NCBI GenBank assembly: GCA_025210575.1
Contig: JAOARK010000061.1
Coordinates: 1-5,632, forward strand
Direction: 5' to 3'
DNA: 5,632 bases
From: Schleiferiaceae bacterium
GTDB lineage: Bacteria > Bacteroidota > Bacteroidia > Flavobacteriales > Schleiferiaceae
This document shows, in pieces, positions 1-5,418 of the stretch (the first letter of the stretch is position 1; each line of letters starts with the position of its first letter). The notes beneath the pieces are model-generated. The model did not search any database. It was not told the DNA's origin and saw only the letters and a list, made by a program, of their open reading frames with translations. Position numbers and translations under genes: made by a program.

Positions 1-407
1 ATTCTCATTTACCAGAATACTCCCTGCCCGATATTAAAAGACCGGTTCTAAAGAATCAACCAACACTCATTTACACTTATTATAACTTAGATCCTTATTG
101 GCATGAAGAAGGTGAATATCAACGTGTACTTCTTTTAGAACCAAACTTTTTTAAAAAACACCCTGTATCCTCATTGTGCCTAAGCTTCGTTTTTCAATTA
201 GCTAAGAATATTCCCAATATCAATATGTTTATAGGGTCATTTCAAGAAATTCTTGAATTAATTGACGAAGACAATTTGGTGTTTAAAGAACACCCTACTC
301 AAACTCATTTTAATGGTCAACAAGACGAACGTGCATGGTTGACTTCAGTTGTGGGTTATTTCCCTTCTTTCTTTAAATTCTGGAATCAGTCAAAAAAAGA
401 ACTCTAG
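1..407 (+). CDS. Photolyase-like protein, C-terminal part (partial at 5' end)
   Basis: The frame is open from base 3 to the TAG at 405-407, giving 134 residues with no start in view, so this is the C-terminal end of a longer protein. Seen: a lead-in containing YTYYNLDPYWHEEGEYQ, then a strand-like RVLLLEP, a helix-like stretch, a second strand INMFIGSF, another helix, a third strand LVFKEHP, and an end containing GYFPSFFKFW. The order strand-EP, helix, strand-G, helix, strand resembles the middle of the photolyase alpha/beta antenna domain; compare YLIIYCFEP and VHSFYGE in the next gene. From memory, Bacteroidota have FAD-binding photolyase-like proteins of about 430 residues ending this way, with the FAD domain first. 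That placement is inference, because the N-terminal part lies outside the window. The next gene starts two bases after the stop, so this is the upstream member of the same operon. Family assignment is moderately sure; the exact function is unknown. Confidence 0.6.
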   Translation, partial: SHLPEYSLPDIKRPVLKNQPTLIYTYYNLDPYWHEEGEYQRVLLLEPNFFKKHPVSSLCLSFVFQLAKNIPNINMFIGSFQEILELIDEDNLVFKEHPTQTHFNGQQDERAWLTSVVGYFPSFFKFWNQSKKEL

Positions 408-409
408 TT

Positions 410-1864
410 TTGAATGAGAAATTCAATATTGTCTGGTTGAAAAGAGACTTGCGTACGCAAGACCACTACCCTCTGTTGAACGCTGAAAAAAGTGATAACC
501 GCTATCTCATCATTTATTGTTTCGAACCGTCCTTATTAAATGGACCTGACGTATCTCAACGTCATTTACAGTTTGTTTACCACTCCATTATTAATATGAA
601 TCAAACACTTCAAGAATGGGGTCATGAAGTTCATTCTTTCTATGGAGAAACCATGGAAGTCATAAACTTTTTAGCTCAACAATACCAGATTGAGAATCTC
701 TATTCCTATCAAGAAAGTGGTACACAACGCACTTGGGATCGTGATAAACAGATTCAATCTTTATGCATTCGCCATAACATAAACTGGACAGAATTTCAGC
801 GTGATGGAATTGTACGTGGTATTAGAAATAGAAAAGGTTGGGACCGACAATGGGTCGCTCATGTTAATCAACCCATCGTATGGATAAATTATTCTCGAGA
901 AAAATCAATTGTATTAGAACACCCCTTTACTCTTCCTTCGGCTATTGAGGACTCATTAGTGTCCTACTCTAAAAACATGCAAAAGCCGGGAGAATCAACG
1001 GCATGGGTATATTTGAGATCATTTGCTGAGTATAGAGGGAAAAACTACAGTTACCATATTTCTAAACCTCTTGAAAGTAGGAAATCATGCAGTAGAATTT
1101 CACCCTATTTAGCTTGGGGAAATTTATCTATAAGACAAGCGCATCAATACATTAAAGGTCATCCCAGCTATGATTCACATAAACGAAGTTTTCGAGCCTT
1201 CTTGCAGCGTCTGCGTTGGCATTGTCATTTTATCCAAAAATTTGAAAATGAATGCGAATACGAAACAAGGTGCGTAAACAAAGGGTATGAAAGCATGTTA
1301 TACGAAAACAATATCGATCATCTAGAGGCATGGAAATCAGGAAGAACGGGCTTCCCTTTGATTGACGCCTGTATGCGATGTTTGGAACAAACAGGATGGA
1401 TTAATTTTAGAATGCGTGCGATGCTTGTTTCATTTTTAACCCATCACCTTGATTGTAATTGGAAGCTTGGAGTATACCATCTGGCTCATTACTTTTTAGA
1501 CTACGAACCAGGGATTCATTATACCCAGTTTCAGATGCAGGCTGGTACGACAGGAATAAATACGATTAGGATGTACAACCCCGTAAAACAATCTAAAGAT
1601 CATGATCCTGAGGGCAGTTTTATTCAACAATGGGTTCCAGAATTAAGGAACGTACCTGTTGATTTCATACATGAACCGTGGAATATTACTGAACTAGAAA
1701 AAGAGTTTTTGGGAATTAAGTTGAATTATCCTGCTCCAATTATTGATTTAAATGTGAATGCCAAAAAAGCGAGAACCAAAATTTGGGGACATAAAAACCA
1801 TCCTGCTGTAAAGGCGGAAAAAGAAAGAATATTAACGCTGCATACGCGAAGAATTGAAAGATGA
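410..1864 (+). CDS. Cryptochrome/photolyase family flavoprotein (divergent subgroup)
   Basis: A 484-residue protein of normal family length. Residues about 4-135 form the alpha/beta antenna domain (NIVWLKRDLRTQD at 6-18, IIYCFEPSLL at 34-43). Residues about 195-430 form the helical FAD domain: SRISPYLAWGNLSIRQ (228-243) is the FAD phosphate loop, AWKSGRTGFPLIDACMR (307-323) and GWINFRMRAMLVSFLTHHL (329-347) are core FAD-binding helices, and MYNPVKQSKDHDPEG (388-402) and WVPELRNVP (408-416) close the domain. Compared by eye with E. coli PhrB, the flavin-N5 Asn378 is His370, and the Trp triad W382/W359/W306 reads F374/W351/Y298; Glu274 of the CPD pocket appears as Arg267. I recall a bacterial clade with the same GIHYxQxQMQxGTTGINT signature, so these changes may be clade-wide. 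The protein should bind FAD and act in DNA photorepair or light sensing; its lesion specificity cannot be called. The start is TTG, two bases after the upstream stop; no in-frame ATG fits the conserved N-terminus, and the ATG at 414 is out of frame. Confidence 0.9.
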   Translation: MNEKFNIVWLKRDLRTQDHYPLLNAEKSDNRYLIIYCFEPSLLNGPDVSQRHLQFVYHSIINMNQTLQEWGHEVHSFYGETMEVINFLAQQYQIENLYSYQESGTQRTWDRDKQIQSLCIRHNINWTEFQRDGIVRGIRNRKGWDRQWVAHVNQPIVWINYSREKSIVLEHPFTLPSAIEDSLVSYSKNMQKPGESTAWVYLRSFAEYRGKNYSYHISKPLESRKSCSRISPYLAWGNLSIRQAHQYIKGHPSYDSHKRSFRAFLQRLRWHCHFIQKFENECEYETRCVNKGYESMLYENNIDHLEAWKSGRTGFPLIDACMRCLEQTGWINFRMRAMLVSFLTHHLDCNWKLGVYHLAHYFLDYEPGIHYTQFQMQAGTTGINTIRMYNPVKQSKDHDPEGSFIQQWVPELRNVPVDFIHEPWNITELEKEFLGIKLNYPAPIIDLNVNAKKARTKIWGHKNHPAVKAEKERILTLHTRRIER

Positions 1865-2004
1865 GAAGACTTAAAAAAGAACATCTTCCTCAAAAGGACT
1901 GTATTTCATGTGGGCGACCATTTAGTTGGAGAAAAAAATGGGAAAGAGATTGGGAAAACGTGAAATACTGCAGTACAAGATGTAAAAGAAAAAAACATGT
2001 CTAA
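1861..2004 (+). CDS. DUF2256 family small zinc-ribbon-like protein
   Basis: A 47-residue protein, MRRLKKEHLPQKDC through CSTRCKRKKHV. Its ATG overlaps the TGA of the preceding photolyase (ATGA, four bases), and its TAA lies eight bases inside the next photolyase gene, whose ATG is at 1997. Four cysteines are arranged as C14-x2-C17 and C37-x3-C41, flanking a Trp-rich basic middle (FSWRKKWERDWENVKYC). This matches the DUF2256 family: short, with LPxKxCxxCxRPFxWRKKW and a CSxxCR-like ending. The four cysteines probably bind zinc, and the many Lys and Arg residues would suit contact with nucleic acid or a partner protein; both are inference. DUF2256 genes are, from general knowledge, commonly found beside photolyase/cryptochrome genes, and that is the case here on both sides. 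Molecular function is unknown. The double overlap predicts translational coupling. Confidence 0.9.
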   Translation: MRRLKKEHLPQKDCISCGRPFSWRKKWERDWENVKYCSTRCKRKKHV

Positions 2005-3478
2005 ATCTATTCAGCTCATCTTTCCACACCAAATTATTAGAGATGTAAACCTTCTGTACAAGGATATACCTGTTTATCTCATAGAAGAACACTTGTTTTT
2101 CAAACAGTATCTATTTCACAAACAAAAGATTGCTTTTCACAGAGCATCTATGAAAGCATATCAGCAATGGTTATCATCTAAGGGTATAATCGTAACTTAT
2201 ATTGATTCTCAAAACCAACTTTCAGATATCCGAAACTTTGACAGGGAAATCAAAACAAAGGGAATCGAAGATGTGCACCTATTTGATCCTACGGATAATT
2301 GGCTTTTAAATCGAATAAAAAAAGCGTGTCTAGGTTGTAAACTACATATAGCTGAAAACCCAATTTTCTTAAATAGCACAGAAGAGAACAAACGATTCTT
2401 TAATAATGAAAAGAAATTCTTCTTCCAGACCAAATTCTATAAGGAACAACGTAAACGTCTCAATTTATTAATTGAAAAGGATCAGCCTAAAGGTGGAAAA
2501 TGGACCTATGACACTGAGAATCGAAAAAAATACCCGAAAGGTCTTCAACCTCCTTCAATAAATTTTCCCGCAGCCAATGAACATTGGAATGAAGCCGTAG
2601 ATTATACATTGAAGAATTTTGAAGAAAATCCTGGGGAGCTTAATAAGACAAGGTTTTACCCTATCTCTTCAAAAGAAAGTGAGGTATGGTTTGAGCAATT
2701 CTTAGAATACAGATTTTACGATTTTGGTATTTATGAGGACGCGATTGTAAAAGACGAATTGATCCTTAATCACAGTTTACTTTCTCCACTTCTAAATACA
2801 GGCTTATTGACTCCTAGCTTTGTTATAAACAGATCGATTGAATTCAGCATTGAACATAAAATTCCCATTAACTCAACCGAAGGGTTTATAAGACAGATCA
2901 TTGGTTGGAGGGAGTTTATTCGAGGTATCTATGAAGTAAAAGGAACTAAAGAAAGGACATCCAATGCATTGGGTTTCAAGCGAAGAATACCCATTTCATT
3001 TTATGATGGAAATACAGGAATCCTGCCCATCGACATGACCATAAAAAAAGTATTGAAATCGGGGTATTGCCACCATATAGAGAGACTAATGGCTTTAGGC
3101 AATTTCATGCTTTTATGTGAGTTTCATCCTGATGATGTCTACCAATGGTTTATGGAACTCTTTATTGATGCATATGATTGGGTGATGGTACCAAACGTTT
3201 ATGGGATGAGCCAGTTTGCTGATGGCGGTATTTTCGCTACTAAGCCCTATATCTCCAGTTCGAATTACATTCGTAAAATGAGCGATTATCCCAAAGGAAA
3301 TTGGGAAAGTACTTGGGATGGACTGTATTGGCGATTTATACATCAACATGAAGATTTGTTTCTCAAAAACCCCAGGTCCTCCATGATGGTGCATACGTTA
3401 CGTAAAATGGACCCTTCAAAGCGTGAGAATCATTTTAACAATGCCAACAATTTCTTGGCTACTTTAGATGCTTTATAA
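1997..3478 (+). CDS. DPRP/FeS-BCP-type (bacterial 6-4) photolyase-related protein without the FeS cysteines
   Basis: A 493-residue protein, close to the family's usual length of about 500. Residues about 3-130 are the deoxyribodipyrimidine photolyase-related alpha/beta domain (IQLIFPHQI at 5-13, KIAFHRASMKAY at 44-55). The FAD-binding helical domain follows: NHSLLSPLLNTGLL (258-271), EGFIRQIIGWREFIRGIY (295-312), YCHHIERLMALGNF (357-370), DAYDWVMVPNVYGMSQFADGG (391-411) and ATKPYISSSNYI (414-425). The family prototype, Agrobacterium PhrB, repairs (6-4) photoproducts with FAD, a ribityllumazine antenna and a [4Fe-4S] cluster. The His pair of its active site (H365/H366) is kept as H359/H360. 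The cluster ligands are not: by eye C350 is Pro344, C438 is Pro432, C441 is Asn435, and the C454 region is shortened by about ten residues with no Cys. The whole protein has only four cysteines (111, 114, 358, 374), none at those sites. Electron-path residues W390 and Y399 remain as W384 and Y393; Y391 is F385 and W342 is Y336. The ATG lies inside the end of the DUF2256 gene, behind an A-rich AAAAGA stretch. Confidence 0.9.
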   Translation: MSKSIQLIFPHQIIRDVNLLYKDIPVYLIEEHLFFKQYLFHKQKIAFHRASMKAYQQWLSSKGIIVTYIDSQNQLSDIRNFDREIKTKGIEDVHLFDPTDNWLLNRIKKACLGCKLHIAENPIFLNSTEENKRFFNNEKKFFFQTKFYKEQRKRLNLLIEKDQPKGGKWTYDTENRKKYPKGLQPPSINFPAANEHWNEAVDYTLKNFEENPGELNKTRFYPISSKESEVWFEQFLEYRFYDFGIYEDAIVKDELILNHSLLSPLLNTGLLTPSFVINRSIEFSIEHKIPINSTEGFIRQIIGWREFIRGIYEVKGTKERTSNALGFKRRIPISFYDGNTGILPIDMTIKKVLKSGYCHHIERLMALGNFMLLCEFHPDDVYQWFMELFIDAYDWVMVPNVYGMSQFADGGIFATKPYISSSNYIRKMSDYPKGNWESTWDGLYWRFIHQHEDLFLKNPRSSMMVHTLRKMDPSKRENHFNNANNFLATLDAL

Positions 3479-3488
3479 GCACTGATCT

Positions 3489-4067
3489 ATGCAACTCAAT
3501 CAAGAATACTTTACTGCTTTTCCAATTCTTAAAACCAATAGATTAACCCTTAGGAAAATCGAGGAACAAGACGCTCATGAAATTTTTGAAATGAGAGCGA
3601 ACACCCGTACAAATGAATTTATTCTAAGGCCCAACATGGAAAAACTTGAGAGTGCTAAAGAATTGGTTCAAAAAGTTGATGAAGGCTATAAGAATAAGCA
3701 GAATCTTGCATGGGCTGGGCTACTCAGAGAACAAAAGAAAATTATTGGGACTTGCGGTTTTAGTACTATAGACCATCGTAACCTGCGCGCAGAAATTGGC
3801 GGAGAACTTTTTGTGAACTATTGGGGAAAGCACATTGCGCTTGAGGCAGTTACCGCCATCATAGAATTTGGGTTCAATAGCCTCAATTTGCACACCATAG
3901 AAGCCAAAGTAAATCCCGGTAACCGAGGCTCCATCTATTTACTAGAGTACTTAGGATTTGAAAAGGAAGCGCACTTCAAAGACTTTGGTTATTACGAAGA
4001 TAGGTTTCATGACCTCTTAGTTTATTCTAAGATTAACCCCAACCATAAAAAAGAAAAGACGGTCTAA
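3489..4067 (+). CDS. GNAT family N-acetyltransferase, RimJ/RimL-like
   Basis: A 192-residue protein with the full Acetyltransf_3 layout. TNRLTLRKIEEQDAHEIFEM (16-35) is the typical first strand and helix, IIGTCGF (85-91) the central strand, and AEIGGELFVNYWGKHIALEA (101-120) runs into the acetyl-CoA pyrophosphate loop, here YWGKHIA in place of the more common R/Q-x-x-G-x-G/A. VNPGNRGSIYLLEYLGFEKE (141-160) is the C-terminal motif that packs on CoA. Such enzymes move an acetyl group from acetyl-CoA to protein N-termini, amino acids, antibiotics or other amines; the substrate cannot be predicted here. The ATG is ten bases after the photolyase stop without a clear Shine-Dalgarno, and the gene is the last of the operon. 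Its final residues (HKKEKTV) are encoded by the A-rich upstream arm of the terminator and its stem. A link to photorepair is suggested only by position. Confidence 0.88.
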   Translation: MQLNQEYFTAFPILKTNRLTLRKIEEQDAHEIFEMRANTRTNEFILRPNMEKLESAKELVQKVDEGYKNKQNLAWAGLLREQKKIIGTCGFSTIDHRNLRAEIGGELFVNYWGKHIALEAVTAIIEFGFNSLNLHTIEAKVNPGNRGSIYLLEYLGFEKEAHFKDFGYYEDRFHDLLVYSKINPNHKKEKTV

Positions 4068-4085
4068 AACCGTCTTCTCCTTTTT
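4048..4085. terminator. Bidirectional intrinsic terminator between convergent genes
   Basis: AAGACGGT (4056-4063) pairs perfectly with ACCGTCTT (4069-4076) around the five-base loop CTAAA. The stem is flanked by an A run upstream (4047-4052) and a T run downstream (4081-4085), with the spacer CTCC. On the + strand it ends the photolyase operon, and the acetyltransferase TAA (4065-4067) falls inside the loop. On the - strand the stem is followed directly by TTCTTTTTT, an even better U tract, so it can also stop transcription from the secreted-protein gene ending at 4155. Confidence 0.8.
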
Positions 4086-4093
4086 CAACAATA

Positions 4094-4146
4094 AATCAAT
4101 GATTAGGTAATGATTGTTGCTTAATTGTCTATGATGGTCATTGATT
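4094..4146. repeat. 9-bp inverted repeat in the convergent intergenic region
   Basis: AATCAATGA (4094-4102) and TCATTGATT (4138-4146) are perfect reverse complements separated by 35 bases. A second, shorter pair, CAACAAT (4086-4092) and ATTGTTG (4113-4119), overlaps it, and ATGATT occurs twice 11 bases apart (4099, 4110). The arms are AT-rich and no T run follows, so a role as a second terminator or mRNA 3'-end structure for the minus-strand gene is only possible. The gap between the two genes is 87 bases and holds no gene. Confidence 0.3.
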
Positions 4147-4154
4147 GTTTCCTT

Positions 4155-5294
4155 CTATCGGATGTATAATTTTTGCGTTCCCACTCTTCCATTGTTCTCA
4201 ACTTGAACAACATAAATTCCACGATTTAACTCTGGGATTGAAAATTCAGCATTCAAGCTATTACTATTGCTTTCTAACAAGGTGTTTAAAACGCACACAC
4301 CAGACATGTCATATAACTTTACATTTACATGTCCTAAGGTTGAGTTTTCTAACCTTAGTGTTACTTTACTATTGGCCTCTACTGGGTTGGGGAAAATCTT
4401 CACTTCATTGTCATTTAATCGGTTTTCGCTTATACTAATATTCTTATTGTGGAAAAAGATGAGATTGAATCCTGCCCCCTCAGGAATAGGTGCAAAATCT
4501 TCATTATAAACTGTCCAGTTTACCCCATTGTAATAAACTCCTATGTTATGATTATTGTACTTTCCTGTTCCACCACCAACATTGTAATTCTGGGTAACAA
4601 AAACAAAAGCATCAGGATTAGCATTTAGATCTGGATGATCGATCTTCATAATGTGACCTACTGTGTTACTCACATTGGCCTTTACCTGCATAGCTTTGTA
4701 ATTCGGTTTATTCTTCGCAATAACCACATTGAACTTTAAGTTCTCTTCCATGGGAGTCTGAGTGCCTTCTTCAAAAAAGATATTCCATTTGTTTGTTGAG
4801 TGTTTATAAAACACACCGATAACCTTATCACTGTATTTACCTTTCCACATATGAGATACTAAAACCACCGCATTAGAATCTCCATTTATAGCTGGGTGAT
4901 CGATTTCTGTTTGATTGAAACTAATATTGGCATTGGTTGCTTCATGTTCCCACGACAGCATATCTGCACTAGGGACGAGTACGTTGTAAGCTGAATTGGG
5001 CGTAAATGCAGAAAGATTCTGATTAAATATTCTCCAGGTGTTCGCGTGGTAATACAATCCTTGAACCTGATTAACGTATAACCCTGCTGGGGCTCCTCCT
5101 GGGTTATAGTTGTGTGTGAAAATGGGGTAAACCATATCCTTGCTGTTGGTGTGAGGAGTGTCTATAATACATCGGTTATTGGTAATGGTAGAAGAATCTG
5201 CCTTGAATAAAAAGGCTACTGAGTTTTGTGCAACACTAAGGTTGGTCGCAAAAAGTGCAGTTAAAATGAATAGAAATAGATAGAACTTTTTCAT
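4155..5294 (-). CDS. Secreted T9SS type A sorting-domain protein with three tandem repeats
   Basis: A 379-residue protein. Residues 1-23 are a signal peptide (MKKFYLFLFILTALFATNLS, then VAQ before the likely cleavage site). Three copies of one domain follow, at about 42-110, 127-193 and 214-283. Each carries an HP/HT-x-N lead (H48, H133, H220), a strand such as AFVFVTQNYN, a Gly/Asn-rich turn, IGVYY or GLYY, then W-x-I/V-[FY]-N/F (W87, W170, W260), and ends in [FY]N[VL]. The pattern resembles the DUF7452 repeat as I remember it; no function is known to me. Residues about 293-379 are the C-terminal T9SS type A sorting domain: VKIFPNPV (298-305), VNVKLYDMSG (323-332) and GIYVVQVENNG (359-369), ending KLYIR. 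The protein should cross the inner membrane by Sec and the outer membrane by T9SS, with the tail removed on export. The ATG gives an ideal signal peptide and follows an A-rich leader. The gene lies downstream of a LytTR regulator on the same strand. Confidence 0.9.
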   Translation of the reverse strand: MKKFYLFLFILTALFATNLSVAQNSVAFLFKADSSTITNNRCIIDTPHTNSKDMVYPIFTHNYNPGGAPAGLYVNQVQGLYYHANTWRIFNQNLSAFTPNSAYNVLVPSADMLSWEHEATNANISFNQTEIDHPAINGDSNAVVLVSHMWKGKYSDKVIGVFYKHSTNKWNIFFEEGTQTPMEENLKFNVVIAKNKPNYKAMQVKANVSNTVGHIMKIDHPDLNANPDAFVFVTQNYNVGGGTGKYNNHNIGVYYNGVNWTVYNEDFAPIPEGAGFNLIFFHNKNISISENRLNDNEVKIFPNPVEANSKVTLRLENSTLGHVNVKLYDMSGVCVLNTLLESNSNSLNAEFSIPELNRGIYVVQVENNGRVGTQKLYIR

Positions 5295-5325
5295 CGTTGT
5301 TTCTTTTGATTTAAGATTTATACCT

Positions 5326-5333
5326 CAAATCTG
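5326..5333 (-). promoter_or_regulatory. Possible Bacteroidota -7 element of the secreted-protein gene
   Basis: On the minus strand this reads CAGATTTG, seven of eight positions irrespective of the free ones against the Bacteroidota -7 consensus TAnnTTTG. No TTTG-like -33 box is seen about 20 bases upstream, which would suit a promoter that relies on an activator. The inferred start of transcription near 5319 would leave a leader of about 25 bases. The 21-bp repeats end 32 bases upstream of this element. An overlapping TATAAA lies just downstream, so the exact start is uncertain. Confidence 0.25.
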
Positions 5334-5365
5334 CGATGAATAAAGGCTTAGGTTATGCTCTTTTT

Positions 5366-5415
5366 GGTGAACGTATTCAAAAAATGGGTGAACGAATGAA
5401 ATAAAAAGGTGAAAA
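5366..5415 (-). promoter_or_regulatory. Three direct repeats at 21-bp period, candidate LytTR operator
   Basis: On the + strand GGTGAACG occurs at 5366 and 5387, and GGTGAAAA at 5408: exact 21-base steps, two turns of the helix. On the minus strand, which is the coding strand of both neighbours, the first two read TACGTTCAC (5367-5375) and TTCGTTCAC (5388-5396) with a 12-base spacer. LytTR regulators such as AgrA bind 9-bp imperfect direct repeats of the type [TA][AC][CA]GTTN[AG][TG] with 12-13 bp spacers; these copies match eight and seven of nine positions. The third copy keeps only TTCAC. The array sits about 70-120 bases upstream of the secreted-protein ATG and directly after the stop of a LytTR gene. 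The spacing is seen; binding is inferred. Confidence 0.55.
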
Positions 5416-5418
5416 TTC

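Noticed and set aside
174..407. A separate 77-residue gene starting at TTG 174
   Set aside because: The same frame is open to the left edge and the residues before 174 continue the same fold, so this is the end of a longer gene and not a small gene.
1..1864. The partial gene and the following photolyase as one gene split by a frameshift or stop
   Set aside because: The second protein has its own complete N-terminal antenna domain and normal length, so the two are separate genes.
2209..2433. Minus-strand open frame of 74 codons
   Set aside because: It lies wholly inside the DPRP-family photolyase and has no recognisable domain; it is a shadow frame.
2327..3120. C111, C114, C358 and C374 of the DPRP-family protein as a substitute iron-sulfur site
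   Set aside because: Two are in the antenna domain and two in the FAD domain, far from each other in the expected fold, and none is at the known ligand positions.
3113..3394. Minus-strand open frame of 93 codons
   Set aside because: It is antisense to the most conserved part of the DPRP-family FAD domain and is explained by that coding constraint.
4145..4509. Two plus-strand open frames opposite the secreted protein
   Set aside because: Both are antisense to the sorting domain and third repeat, and their translations look random and Leu/Ser/Cys-rich.
5366..5415. The 21-bp repeats as a CRISPR array or plasmid iterons
   Set aside because: The conserved part is only 8 bases with three copies, there are no long unique spacers, and no cas or replication gene is present; an operator fits better.
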